A stretch of DNA of 64,000 bases from Alloalcanivorax marinus (lineage in GTDB: Bacteria; Pseudomonadota; Gammaproteobacteria; Pseudomonadales; Alcanivoracaceae), in the NCBI RefSeq assembly GCF_016785095.1, contig NZ_JAEKJB010000004.1:1-64000 (forward strand). The letters run 5' to 3'. Under the pieces are notes generated by a model. That model was not told the origin of the DNA. It did not search any database and saw only the letters and a program-made list of their open reading frames with translations. Positions 10,339 through 18,987 of the stretch are shown here, piece by piece. Position numbers and translations under genes: made by a program. Each line of letters begins with the position of its first letter. Position 1 is the stretch's first letter.

Positions 10339-13052
10339 GCCGCCTGCCACGGTCACGTGACGGTGATCAGCCGCTGGCCTATGGGCGGGTGGTCCGGCCC
10401 CCCGTGTATCGCCTGGATGCCCGCGCCTTCGTTTGTTCGCAATTGCTGGACGTCAACCGGGACGGCCTGGACGATGACGTCACCGTGGTCACCGATGGCA
10501 ATTTCGTTGGCGTGGTGGCGCCGACGCCGGAGGCCGCCCGCCGCGCCACCAACCGGTTGCGGCTGCGCTGGTCGACGCCCGCCGGAGACCAACGCGGCAC
10601 CCCGCCGGCCCCGGCCTCCGACCGTTTGCAGCGTGGCTATGAGTGGCCCGGGCGGCTGGGTTGGGGCATCGAGCCGGACTGGGTGATCGCCGACTGCAAC
10701 CCGCAAGGCGCGGTGCGCGTGGACGGTCCGGTGGCGGACACCGACCGGCTACGCCGGGAACTGGCCTGTTTGCTGGAAACCGATCCGACACGCATTCACC
10801 TGGACGGCCATGGCGAAGCCCGGGTCGGCCGCCAGGGCAGCGATGACGCCGCCGCCGATGCCGCGCTGCTGGCCCGCGCGGTGGGCCAGCCGGTGGCGGT
10901 GCGGCTGGAGCCGGAACCCTACGCGCTGGACGCCCGGGCCCTGGCCCGTGCCCGCCGCCTGCGGGTCAGCGGCGCCGCCGACGGCGGCGACTTCCAGGTC
11001 GATGACGACCTGGGTTACGTTTCCGTGCCGCCTTTGGCACTGTGGCTTACGGGCCGTCTCACCGACGGCCTGCTGCGTGATCCGGACGCGGCGGCGCTGC
11101 AATACACCTTTGTTCAGGAGTCATTCCTGGATGAGGTCGCCGCCGCCCTCGGCGAGGACCCGGTGGCCCTGCGCCTGCGCCACATCAAGGACCCCCGTGG
11201 CCGGCAACTGCTGCAATCGGTGGCCAGCCAGGCCGCCTGGGATCGACCCGCCGCCAACGATGGCCGCGCCGACCTGGTTCGCGGGCGCGGCGTGGCCTAC
11301 AGCCACCGCCCCTCGGAATCCGGCGACGCCGGCTCCGGCACCCGTAGCGCCTGGATCGCCGACGTCGAGGTGAACACGGTGACCGGCGGCGTGCGCCTGT
11401 CGCGGCTGGTGGCCGGACAGGATGCCGGCGCCGACGGCCCCCTGGGTCCGTTGCTGGACAGCACACCGCTGCGCGCCGCCCTGGAACAAAAACTGCTGGG
11501 CATGCCGGACACAGCGCCGCCGGCGGACGAGTGGGGCGGTGACGATGACCGCCACCTGCCGGTAAAACCCGCCGCCATGCCACCGGCGCCGCGGCGTCCG
11601 GCGGGCCCGCTGGCGGAAACCGGCGAAGTGGACCTCAGCCCGGCGGTGGCGGTGGTGGCCAACGCGTTGTATGACGCCACCGGCGTGCGTTTCCGGTCGC
11701 CACCGTTTTCGCCGGCACGGGTACGCGCCTCCCTGCAGGCGCGCCGGGACCGGGGCAAACGCCGCTGGTGGTGGGCCGCGGGCCTGGCGCTCACCGGTTT
11801 GCTTGCCACCCTGTGGCCCTGGCGGGCGTCCCTGGCGCCGATCAGCCGGCCCGCCGCCAATCTGTATTCGGCGGAGACCATCGAGCGTGGCCGGCTGGTG
11901 GCCGAGGCCGGTGATTGCGCGGTGTGCCATACCGCGGAAGAGGGTCTCACCAACGTCGGCGGGCGGCCTTTTGAAACACCGTTCGGTACCCTCTACAGCA
12001 CCAATTTGACGCCGGACCCGGATACCGGCATCGGCAACTGGTCCTACGCCGCTTTCGAGCGCGCCATGCGCGAGGGCATCTCCCGGGATGGCCGCCACCT
12101 TTATCCGGCGTTTCCCTACACCGACTTCGCGAAACTCAGCGACGCCGACATGCAGGCGCTGTATGCCTATCTGATGGCGCAACCGGCGGTGGCCGCGCCG
12201 GCGCCGGACAACGACCTGCGCTTCCCGTTCAACGTGCGCTCGATGATGGCGGGCTGGAACACTCTGTTCCACCGGGACCGGACCTTCCAGCCGGACCCGA
12301 CGCGCTCGCCGCAGTGGAATCGCGGCGCCTATCTGTTCGAGGGGGCAGGGCACTGCGGAGCCTGCCACACACCGCGCAACCTGTTTGGTGCCGAGAAAAC
12401 CGGCGAGGCGCGCCTGGCCGGCACCCTGGTGGATGGCTGGGAAGCGCCGGCGCTGACCGCCAACAGCCGCGCGCCGGTGGCCTGGACCGAGGAATCCCTG
12501 TTCCAGTATCTGCGTACCGGACGTTCGGACTTCCACGGCGTGGCCGGCGGGCCGATGGCGCCGGTGGTGGCGGGCCTGGCGGAGCTGCCGGAAACCGACG
12601 TGCGCGCCATCGCCCATTACGTAGCCACGCAAATGGACGCCCCGCGCAGCGCCACCGAGGCCCAGCAACAGCAGGCCCGGAAGCGGCTCGCCGCCAGCGC
12701 CGAACCGGTCGGCCTGGAAGCCGGCCAGCGCGTGTTCGACGGCGCCTGTGCCTCCTGCCACGCCGACGGTGCCGCTTCCAGCTTCACCGGCGCCCAGCAG
12801 TCGCTGGCGCTGAACACCAATTTGCACAGCGAGCGCCCGGATAACGTCATTCAATCCATTCTGGGTGGCGTACATATCCAGGGCGTCGCCGCCGCCGGCT
12901 CGATGCCGGCCTTTTCACACAGTTTGAGCAACCGCCAGGTCAGCGATCTGGTGCATTACTTGCGGGCGCGTTTCGCACCGGGAGAAACGCCCTGGAAAGA
13001 CGTCGGAAGGACCGTCGCCGAGATACGCAGGGAGCACAACCAACAACCATAA
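10335..13052 (+). CDS. Tri-haem cytochrome c subunit of nicotinate dehydrogenase fused to a degenerate molybdopterin domain
   Basis: A 905-residue two-part protein. Residues 1 to about 475 align with the second two-thirds of the stand-alone molybdopterin subunit (YGRVVRPPVYRLD, DDAAADAALLARAVGQPV, VANALYDATGVRFRSPPF). The first roughly 225 residues of that domain are absent and several cofactor-facing stretches are deleted. The GVGEST loop has become ETGEVD. One membrane helix (about residues 480-500) follows. Three cytochrome c modules then appear, with CAVCH, CGACH and CASCH as haem sites and probable Met ligands further on. In Pseudomonas NicB the cytochromes pass electrons from the enzyme to the respiratory chain. 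Here this protein probably does only that, anchored in the membrane. Confidence 0.85.
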   Translation: MSRLPRSRDGDQPLAYGRVVRPPVYRLDARAFVCSQLLDVNRDGLDDDVTVVTDGNFVGVVAPTPEAARRATNRLRLRWSTPAGDQRGTPPAPASDRLQRGYEWPGRLGWGIEPDWVIADCNPQGAVRVDGPVADTDRLRRELACLLETDPTRIHLDGHGEARVGRQGSDDAAADAALLARAVGQPVAVRLEPEPYALDARALARARRLRVSGAADGGDFQVDDDLGYVSVPPLALWLTGRLTDGLLRDPDAAALQYTFVQESFLDEVAAALGEDPVALRLRHIKDPRGRQLLQSVASQAAWDRPAANDGRADLVRGRGVAYSHRPSESGDAGSGTRSAWIADVEVNTVTGGVRLSRLVAGQDAGADGPLGPLLDSTPLRAALEQKLLGMPDTAPPADEWGGDDDRHLPVKPAAMPPAPRRPAGPLAETGEVDLSPAVAVVANALYDATGVRFRSPPFSPARVRASLQARRDRGKRRWWWAAGLALTGLLATLWPWRASLAPISRPAANLYSAETIERGRLVAEAGDCAVCHTAEEGLTNVGGRPFETPFGTLYSTNLTPDPDTGIGNWSYAAFERAMREGISRDGRHLYPAFPYTDFAKLSDADMQALYAYLMAQPAVAAPAPDNDLRFPFNVRSMMAGWNTLFHRDRTFQPDPTRSPQWNRGAYLFEGAGHCGACHTPRNLFGAEKTGEARLAGTLVDGWEAPALTANSRAPVAWTEESLFQYLRTGRSDFHGVAGGPMAPVVAGLAELPETDVRAIAHYVATQMDAPRSATEAQQQQARKRLAASAEPVGLEAGQRVFDGACASCHADGAASSFTGAQQSLALNTNLHSERPDNVIQSILGGVHIQGVAAAGSMPAFSHSLSNRQVSDLVHYLRARFAPGETPWKDVGRTVAEIRREHNQQP

Positions 13053-13093
13053 AAGCGTACTTCGCTAATCAACCAAAGCATACGAGGTGGGAA

Positions 13094-13273
13094 ATGCAAC
13101 GAAGCAAGTGGATCTGGCTCATCTGGGCCGTGGTCGTGCTCTGTTACGTGGTGCCTTACACGGTACTCAGTGACGTGCACGCCTGGTACGGGAGCTTCCT
13201 GTTCTGGACCCTGGCCGGCGTCGCCGTGATCGTCGTCAACTTCATTATCACCAAGGATTTCGAGGGGCACTGA
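13094..13273 (+). CDS. Small two-helix membrane protein paired with the symporter
   Basis: A 59-residue protein with two hydrophobic helices (about residues 5-24 and 33-53) and a charged tail, TKDFEGH. A good ribosome site (GAGGTGGG) precedes the ATG, and the symporter ATG follows the stop by two bases. Small proteins of this type (DUF3311- or YhdT-like) are often encoded just before sodium:solute symporters and are thought to be partners. I assign it to that group by size, topology and position only. Confidence 0.8.
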   Translation: MQRSKWIWLIWAVVVLCYVVPYTVLSDVHAWYGSFLFWTLAGVAVIVVNFIITKDFEGH

Positions 13274-13275
13274 AC

Positions 13276-14730
13276 ATGACCGAATCGATGATCTGGTGGT
13301 CGGTGGCGATCTACCTGGTGGTCGCCATCGCCATCGCGGTACTGGCCCGGCAGGGCAAAATGGTCAACATGTCCGGGTACTTCCTGGGTGACCGTAAAAT
13401 GGGCGGTTTCGTTTCCGCCATGAGCTACAGCGCCACCACCTACAGCGCCTTCATGATGGTGGGCCTGGCGGGCCTTACCTACAAAGGCGGGGTGGGTGCC
13501 CTGGGCTTTGAAATCGTCTATTTCGCCGGGGTGTCCCTGGTGGCCATCTTCGGTCCCAAATTCTGGGCCGTGGGCAAGAAATTCGGCTATGTGACCCCCA
13601 GTGAAATGCTGGGCCACCGCTACAACGACAAAAAAGTGTCCGTGGCCGTGGCGGTTTCAAGCTGTGTGTTCCTGATTCCCTACGCCGCCGTGCAACTGGC
13701 CGGCGTTGGCTACCTGCTGCAGGGCGCCACCGATGGTGCCATCCCGTTCACCACCGGCGTGGTCCTGGCCACCGCCGTGGCGATCTTCTTCTCCTACGTC
13801 GCGGGCATCCGCTCGGTGATGTGGACCGACTCCCTGCAAGCGATCATGATGATCATCGCCTCCACCCTGGTGGCCTGGCTGGTGATCCAGGGGCTTGGCG
13901 GCTTCCACGCACTGTTCGATACCCTCGCCGAGAAAAAACCGCAAAGCCTGGTGGTGCCCGGGCCGGGCCTGTTCAGCTTCGTCACCTTCCTGGGGCTGAC
14001 CATTCCCTGGTTCTTCTTCAGCCTCTCCAACCCGCAGGTTAGCCAGCGCCTGTACATGCCGTCGTCTCTGCACGCCATGCGCCGCATGCTGCTTGGCTTC
14101 CTCGGCTTTGGCCTGGTTTACACCCTGGTCTCCGTGCTGTGGGGCTTCTCCGCCCTGGCCGCCTTCCCGGATCTGGCCAAGGCCGACCTGGCCACCGCCA
14201 CGCTGCTGGGCTCTGAATTCGTGCCCCCGGTGCTGGGCGCCATCGTTCTGATCGGCATCATGGCCGCCGCCGTCTCCACCATCGACTCCATCATGCTGAC
14301 GCTGTCTTCCATGCTGGCCCGGGACGTGTACGCCAACGTCAAACCCGGCAGCGACGACAGCAAGCAGCTGTGGGTGGGTAAGGTCGTGATCCCGATCATC
14401 GCGCTGCTGGCCCTGGGCTTCGCCGAGCTGCAGCTCGATCTCATCGCGGTGCTGTCCGTGGCCGCTTCCTCCGGCCTGGTGGCGGTGGTGCCGGCGATCA
14501 TCGGTGCTTTCTACTGGAAGCGTGGTACCGGCGCGGGCGCGTTCGTCAGCGTGGTCGGTACCGGCGTGTTCGTGCTGATCATGTACGCCACCGGCAACAG
14601 CCTGTTCGGCCTGCCCGCCGGCATCTGGGGCATCATCGTCTCCACGGCCCTGTACATTGGCGTCAGCCTGGCGACCAGCGCGCCGACCCAGCGGGCCGAC
14701 GAGTTCGTGGACGCCAGCAAGAAATACTGA
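13276..14730 (+). CDS. Sodium:solute symporter (SSS family), candidate nicotinate importer
   Basis: A 484-residue inner-membrane protein with about 13 hydrophobic segments. SSS features include SGYFLGDRKMGGFVSAMSYSATTYSAF near residues 35-60, corresponding to the unwound TM1/TM2 area, and AAAVSTIDSIMLTLSSMLARDVY around residue 330, which contains the conserved Na2-site region. It is the last gene of the nicA operon and is followed by a strong terminator. Known nicotinate clusters use MFS (NicT) or porin-type uptake proteins, so an SSS carrier would be an alternative route. The substrate is inferred from context. Its ribosome site GAGGGG lies inside the end of the preceding small gene. Confidence 0.85.
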   Translation: MTESMIWWSVAIYLVVAIAIAVLARQGKMVNMSGYFLGDRKMGGFVSAMSYSATTYSAFMMVGLAGLTYKGGVGALGFEIVYFAGVSLVAIFGPKFWAVGKKFGYVTPSEMLGHRYNDKKVSVAVAVSSCVFLIPYAAVQLAGVGYLLQGATDGAIPFTTGVVLATAVAIFFSYVAGIRSVMWTDSLQAIMMIIASTLVAWLVIQGLGGFHALFDTLAEKKPQSLVVPGPGLFSFVTFLGLTIPWFFFSLSNPQVSQRLYMPSSLHAMRRMLLGFLGFGLVYTLVSVLWGFSALAAFPDLAKADLATATLLGSEFVPPVLGAIVLIGIMAAAVSTIDSIMLTLSSMLARDVYANVKPGSDDSKQLWVGKVVIPIIALLALGFAELQLDLIAVLSVAASSGLVAVVPAIIGAFYWKRGTGAGAFVSVVGTGVFVLIMYATGNSLFGLPAGIWGIIVSTALYIGVSLATSAPTQRADEFVDASKKY

Positions 14731-14754
14731 AACACCAACCGAGCAACCCCTTGT

Positions 14755-14782
14755 GGCGCGCCGCCTGGCGCGCCTTTTTTTT
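14755..14782 (+). terminator. Rho-independent terminator of the nicA-symporter operon
   Basis: Two identical self-complementary octamers, GGCGCGCC at 14755-14762 and 14767-14774, form a perfect eight-pair stem with loop GCCT. Eight T residues follow directly. It lies 25 bases after the symporter stop. Confidence 0.92.
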
Positions 14783-14968
14783 GCCCGGCTTACCGGCGAT
14801 TCGGGTAAAAAAGAGGGTGGCCAGGGGAGGGCGGGCACCAATCCTCCTGCAGCCGCGCCAGATTGAGTATAGGTCTCGACCCTGATCGCAAAAACGACGA
14901 CCGTTTCTTGAAAATGCATCTTATTGCATTAAAAAGGACGGTTTCGTTTTTTCGGGGGAGAAATCAAC

Positions 14969-15403
14969 ATGAAGAAGTGGCCGTACTGCGCGGGGGAAGC
15001 CGCGGAGGTCGAGACCGACAACTCTCGGACCTTGGCCCATGGCATCCACAACGGCTGGGTGGTCGGCGCGATCAGCGCCTTGGTGTTGCTGGTCGGCGCC
15101 GTAGTCAGGCTGGCCATGGGCGACGGCATTGGGTTCGTGATCAATCTGCTCGCGGCGTTATCGTGCGCGAGCCTGGCGTATGGCGTGTACCGGCGAAGCC
15201 GCGTGGCGGCGGTCGCCTTATTGTTACTGTTCCTGGCGCTGTGGCTGGAATCGCTGATCCGGTTCGGAAACTTCGCGGGCGTGCTGGTGGAGGTGATCCG
15301 GCTGATGTTCGCGGTGATGCTGTACCAGGCCATGAAAGCGTGCTTCCTGTGGCATCGAGGCCGGCAACGGGCCGCCCCTGACTCAGAGAAGAAATCCGCC
15401 TGA
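14969..15403 (+). CDS. Hypothetical membrane protein
   Basis: A 144-residue protein that I do not recognise. Four hydrophobic segments (about residues 30-50, 53-73, 78-95 and 100-120) suggest an inner-membrane protein. The N-terminus is polar (MKKWPYCAGEAAEVETDN) and the tail is Arg/Lys-rich. GGGGGAG precedes the ATG at suitable spacing. The 200 bases upstream (14783-14968) show no other gene and include an AT-rich patch around 14910-14950 that may hold its promoter. The 3' end carries a 16-bp tandem duplication that includes the stop codon. Confidence 0.65.
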   Translation: MKKWPYCAGEAAEVETDNSRTLAHGIHNGWVVGAISALVLLVGAVVRLAMGDGIGFVINLLAALSCASLAYGVYRRSRVAAVALLLLFLALWLESLIRFGNFAGVLVEVIRLMFAVMLYQAMKACFLWHRGRQRAAPDSEKKSA

Positions 15404-15417
15404 GAAGAAATCCGCCT
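15386..15417. repeat. 16-bp perfect tandem duplication across a stop codon
   Basis: GAGAAGAAATCCGCCT occurs at 15386-15401 and again at 15402-15417, followed by a further GAG. The first copy contains the last codons of the upstream membrane-protein gene and runs into its TGA. The second is non-coding. It looks like a recent slippage duplication. Confidence 0.9.
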
Positions 15418-15437
15418 GAGTGCGTATAATGTATATT

Positions 15438-15545
15438 ATGTTAAATACACGATATGGCGAATGCGTGGCGGAGATGTTCGGCGTGCCGGCCAACTACAAG
15501 GTGCTCAAACACTGGCAGCTTTGGCTGGCGGGCCCCGCCCTTTGA
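15438..15545 (+). CDS. Possible 35-residue micro-ORF or gene remnant
   Basis: ATG at 15438 opens a 35-codon frame beginning MLNTRYGECVAEMFGVPANY. The first bases are AT-rich, unlike the surroundings. TATAAT at 15425-15430 is a good -10 shape, but no clear -35 or ribosome site is visible. The frame ends 36 bases before the next gene. It may be a remnant of a foreign gene, a leader, or chance. Confidence 0.25.
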   Translation: MLNTRYGECVAEMFGVPANYKVLKHWQLWLAGPAL

Positions 15546-15581
15546 AAGAGACGCACTGAATCCGGAGTCAGGAGTGACACC

Positions 15582-16661
15582 ATGAGTGAGCAGAATAACG
15601 ATTCGGCGCAAGCGCCGTGGATGATCTATGGCGCCAATGGCTATACCGGCGAGTTGATTGCCCGGGAAGCGGCCCGCCGGGGTCACCGCCCGGTTCTGGC
15701 GGGACGCAGCGCCGGCAAGGTGGAGGCGCTGGCCGGGGAGCTGGGTTTGGAGGCACGAGTGTTCGGGCTGGATAACGTGGCGCGAGCCACCGGGGAGATC
15801 GAGGGCTGTTCACTGGTGCTGAACTGCGCCGGGCCGTTTTCCGCCACCGCGGAGCCGATGATGATGGCCTGTCTGGCGGCGCGCGCCCACTATCTGGACA
15901 TCACCGGTGAGATCGCCGTGTTCGAGCTGGCCCAGTCGCTGAACGACAAGGCCCGTTCCGCCGGCGTGGTGCTCTGCCCTGGTGTCGGTTTCGACGTGAT
16001 TCCCACGGATTGCGTGGCGGCATCGCTGAAAGCCGCCCTGCCCGACGCCACGCATCTGGCGCTGGGCTTCGATTCCCGCTCCGGCTTTTCGCCGGGTACC
16101 GCCAAGACTTCCGTGGAGGGGCTGGCCCAGGGCGGCAAGGTGCGCCGGGACGGCCACATCGTAACCGTTCCCCTCGCCTACCAGGTGCGCCGCATCGACT
16201 TCGGCGATGGTGAAAAGGAAGCGATGACCATTCCCTGGGGCGACGTGTCCACCGCCTACCACAGCACGGGCATCGCCAATATCGAGGTGTTCATCCCCGG
16301 CTCTCCGCGGATGATTTCGGGCGCCAAACGGGCCAACTACATCCGTCCGGTGCTGGGCTTCAAATGGGTGCAGCGATTGATCAAGGCGCGTATCGAGAAG
16401 ACCGTGAAGGGCCCGGACGAGGAAAAACGGGCAAGCATGCCTACCTTCGTGTGGGGCGAGGCGCGCAATGCCCGAGGCGAAAAGAAAACCGCCCGCATCC
16501 GCACGGCCAACGGCTACAGCCTTACCATCACCGGTTCACTGGCGGTGATCGAACATCTGCTGGCGCAACCGCATGCCGGCGGTGCCTATACGCCCTCTAA
16601 ACTGGTGGGCGCGGATCTCGTCAGTCGCTTGCCGGAGTCCGGGGAGCTGGTGATAGGCTAA
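15582..16661 (+). CDS. Saccharopine dehydrogenase-like / trans-acting enoyl reductase family oxidoreductase
   Basis: A 359-residue NAD(P)-binding protein. The Rossmann motif is [21 protein letters not shown] at about residues 10-30. [15 protein letters not shown] and HYLDITGEI are hallmarks of the saccharopine-dehydrogenase-like/trans-acting enoyl reductase group (YMR226/Rv2449c-like). [11 protein letters not shown] near residue 130 also fits. The substrate is unknown. Relatives act on lipid or polyketide intermediates, or are uncharacterised. The ribosome site GGAG precedes the ATG. Its 3' end overlaps the converging bioA gene by 41 bases. It is cytoplasmic, with no signal peptide. Confidence 0.8.
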   Translation: MSEQNNDSAQAPWMIYGANGYTGELIAREAARRGHRPVLAGRSAGKVEALAGELGLEARVFGLDNVARATGEIEGCSLVLNCAGPFSATAEPMMMACLAARAHYLDITGEIAVFELAQSLNDKARSAGVVLCPGVGFDVIPTDCVAASLKAALPDATHLALGFDSRSGFSPGTAKTSVEGLAQGGKVRRDGHIVTVPLAYQVRRIDFGDGEKEAMTIPWGDVSTAYHSTGIANIEVFIPGSPRMISGAKRANYIRPVLGFKWVQRLIKARIEKTVKGPDEEKRASMPTFVWGEARNARGEKKTARIRTANGYSLTITGSLAVIEHLLAQPHAGGAYTPSKLVGADLVSRLPESGELVIG

Positions 16662-17925
16662 CCACCGCCGCCATGGCGTCGGTAAGCGCGGTGAGCTGGT
16701 CCGCTTCAATGCCGTAGGGGGGCATGATGTAAACCAGCTTGCCGAACGGTCGAATCCAGACGCCCCGCTCCACCAGCATTTTCTGGGTGGCGGCCACGTC
16801 CCGGGGTTGTTCCAGCTCGAGCACGCCGATCGCGCCAAGAGCGCGCACATCGGCGACGCCGGGGGCGTCGCGCAGCGGCTCAAGTTGCCGGCGCAACTGC
16901 GACTGGATGCCGGCCACCCGGTCGCGCCAGTCACTTTCGCGCAGCAGATCGATGCTGGCGTTGGCGACCGCGCAGGCCAGCGGGTTGCCCATGAAGGTAG
17001 GGCCGTGCATAAGCACGCCGGCTTCGCCGTCGCAGATACCAGCCGCCACCCGGTCACTGCACAATGTGGCCGCCAGGGTCATGTAGCCGCCGGTCAGCGC
17101 CTTGCCCAGGCACAGGATATCCGGACAAACGCCCGCGTGCTCCAGGGCGAACAGTTCCCCGGAACGGCCAAAGCCGGTGGCGATCTCATCAAAGATCAGC
17201 AGCACGCCATGTTCGTCGCACAGACGGCGGGCACCGCGCAGGTACTCCGGGTGATAAAAGCGCATGCCGCCGGCGCCCTGCACGATGGGCTCGAGGATCA
17301 CCGCGGCCACCTCATCGGCGTGTTGTTCGAGCAGCGTGCGTAGGGAATCCAGATCACCATCATCCCAGTCATCGTGGTAGCCGATGCGCGGCGCGTCGGC
17401 GAACAGGTGCTGGGGCAGCACCTTGTTGAACAGGTGGTGCATGCCGTTGACCGGATCGCAGGTGGCCATGGCGCCGAAGGTATCCCCATGGTAGCCGTGG
17501 CGCAGGGCGATCAGACGATGTTTCTCCGCCCTGCCCTGGCTGAGCCAGTATTGCAGCGCCATCTTGATGGCCACTTCCACGGATACCGAGCCGCTGTCCG
17601 CGAGAAAGACCTTGCTGAGCGGCTCCGGGGTGAGCGCCACCAGCCGCTTGCCCAGTTCCACCGCCGGCTCATGGGTGAGGCCGCCGAACATGACGTGGGC
17701 CATCTTGTCGATCTGGTCCTTGGCGGCCCGGTTGAGGCGCGGGTGGTTGTAGCCGTGCACCGCCGCCCACCAGGACGACATGCCGTCGATCAGCCGCCGC
17801 CCGTCCTCCAGCTCCAGATGGACGCCCTGGGCGCGGGCCACCGGGTACACCGGCAACGGTTTGGAGGTGGAGGTGTAAGGGTGCCAGAGGTGATCACGGT
17901 CGAAGGCGAGATCGATGGAAGACAT
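16621..17925 (-). CDS. bioA: Adenosylmethionine-8-amino-7-oxononanoate aminotransferase BioA
   Basis: A 434-residue class III PLP aminotransferase that makes 7,8-diaminopelargonate in biotin synthesis, using S-adenosylmethionine as amino donor. BioA signatures are LWHPYTS at the N-terminus, [33 protein letters not shown], the PLP-site stretch [14 protein letters not shown], the lysine segment [10 protein letters not shown], and [17 protein letters not shown] 17925 starts the protein at [17 protein letters not shown], the usual BioA N-terminus. The 13 upstream in-frame residues are not family-like. No other biotin genes are nearby, so it is an isolated bioA. The last 41 bases overlap the convergent gene. 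Confidence 0.95.
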   Translation of the reverse strand: MSSIDLAFDRDHLWHPYTSTSKPLPVYPVARAQGVHLELEDGRRLIDGMSSWWAAVHGYNHPRLNRAAKDQIDKMAHVMFGGLTHEPAVELGKRLVALTPEPLSKVFLADSGSVSVEVAIKMALQYWLSQGRAEKHRLIALRHGYHGDTFGAMATCDPVNGMHHLFNKVLPQHLFADAPRIGYHDDWDDGDLDSLRTLLEQHADEVAAVILEPIVQGAGGMRFYHPEYLRGARRLCDEHGVLLIFDEIATGFGRSGELFALEHAGVCPDILCLGKALTGGYMTLAATLCSDRVAAGICDGEAGVLMHGPTFMGNPLACAVANASIDLLRESDWRDRVAGIQSQLRRQLEPLRDAPGVADVRALGAIGVLELEQPRDVAATQKMLVERGVWIRPFGKLVYIMPPYGIEADQLTALTDAMAAVVSLSPAPRTPASD

Positions 17926-17993
17926 AACGGGTCCAGGGCTGGAAGAGTCGGGCAACCATGCCAACTCACGGGCCCGGACTCAAGCCCCGGGGT

Positions 17994-18899
17994 CTACAGC
18001 GGCGCCATCAGGCTGGCGCGGACCCCGTAGGAGTCGCCGGGATTCTTGGTGCCGGAAATGTCGAAATCAAAACGCTTGAACAGGGAAAAGCCCAGCCCCA
18101 GGCTGGCGCTGGAGTCCAGGTTGGCGATCAGATCGTGGCGGTAGCCGAGCCGCACGGTGGCGAAGCCAAGTTGGGCGAACGCCAGATTGGCGCCGGCGAA
18201 GCGGGCGTCGTCGGCCTCGTTGAAGGCCTCGCGGGCGTCGATATTGATGTTCAGCCTGGCGCTCGGCCAGGGCCACCACCAGGCCGGGTCCAGATAGGTG
18301 GCCAAGCTGGCCAGGGCGGTGGTGCGGTAGGGGCTGTAGACCAGGTCACCGTCCCGGCGCGGAAACAGTTTTTCCACCCGCAGGGCCATATCCAGGTCGC
18401 CGAAGGTTTTGCTGAGCCGGGTGTCGATATTGAAGCCCTGGCTCTCGGTAAGCGAGCCAGCCTCCTCCATCCGCGGGTTGAAATCCGCCATGGCGGGCAG
18501 GTCGTAGTGGTAGTTGAGGCTGCGTTGGGCCTTGAACACCGCATCCAGATGGTAGCCCCGGCTGGGCCCGAACACCCGGCCCAGGGTCAGCCCGGCTTCG
18601 GTGACGGAACTGCCCTGCCCTTGCATACGCTGCGCCCGGTCGCCGCCATCACGGGGAAACAGCGCGGAGAAGCGAGTCTGGCTGCGTGCCATCAGCGAGG
18701 ACGAGACACACTGGGTGGGCAGCTCCACGCTGGTGCCAGCATCGGCGTTCACGCGCAGACTGTCGCGGTCCAGGTCCTCGATCAGCCCGGTGCGGGCACC
18801 GAGCACCGGCTCACTCACCGCGTCCAGCTCGCCGAAGAAGCGCTCGGCGTGGGCGGTGACGGTGAACATCAGCAGGGTCGTTAAGGCCAACAGACGCAT
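17994..18899 (-). CDS. Predicted outer-membrane/envelope protein, signal peptide
   Basis: A 301-residue protein with a clear signal peptide (MRLLALTTLLMFTVTAHAE, cleavage after AHA). The mature part is rich in alternating aromatic and polar residues (TLGRVFGPSRGYHLDAVFKAQ, FATVRLGYRHDLIANLDSSASLGLGFSLFKRFDFDISG) as in an outer-membrane beta-barrel. It somewhat resembles the TraF-like/OmpP1 group of unassigned barrels, but I cannot name a family with confidence. The start ATG 18899 is the first codon giving a signal peptide. It is probably transcribed alone. The AraC-type gene on the same strand ends 88 bases upstream. Confidence 0.6.
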   Translation of the reverse strand: MRLLALTTLLMFTVTAHAERFFGELDAVSEPVLGARTGLIEDLDRDSLRVNADAGTSVELPTQCVSSSLMARSQTRFSALFPRDGGDRAQRMQGQGSSVTEAGLTLGRVFGPSRGYHLDAVFKAQRSLNYHYDLPAMADFNPRMEEAGSLTESQGFNIDTRLSKTFGDLDMALRVEKLFPRRDGDLVYSPYRTTALASLATYLDPAWWWPWPSARLNINIDAREAFNEADDARFAGANLAFAQLGFATVRLGYRHDLIANLDSSASLGLGFSLFKRFDFDISGTKNPGDSYGVRASLMAPL

Positions 18900-18987
18900 G
18901 GGCGGGTTCGCTCCAGGGAAAGCTCGAACCGGAAAAACCGTACTATGCAATAGCGAGGCCAATTGTCAAAAGGCGCCAGCGTGAATT

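Noticed and set aside
11121..12875. 584-codon frame on the minus strand across the cytochrome gene
   Set aside because: The plus strand has three haem motifs and domain homology. This frame is Arg/Gly/His-rich shadow sequence.
10335..13052. Cytochrome gene read as a frameshifted full-length NicB
   Set aside because: The molybdopterin gene is on the opposite strand and divergent, and both frames are intact, so a simple frameshift cannot explain the split.
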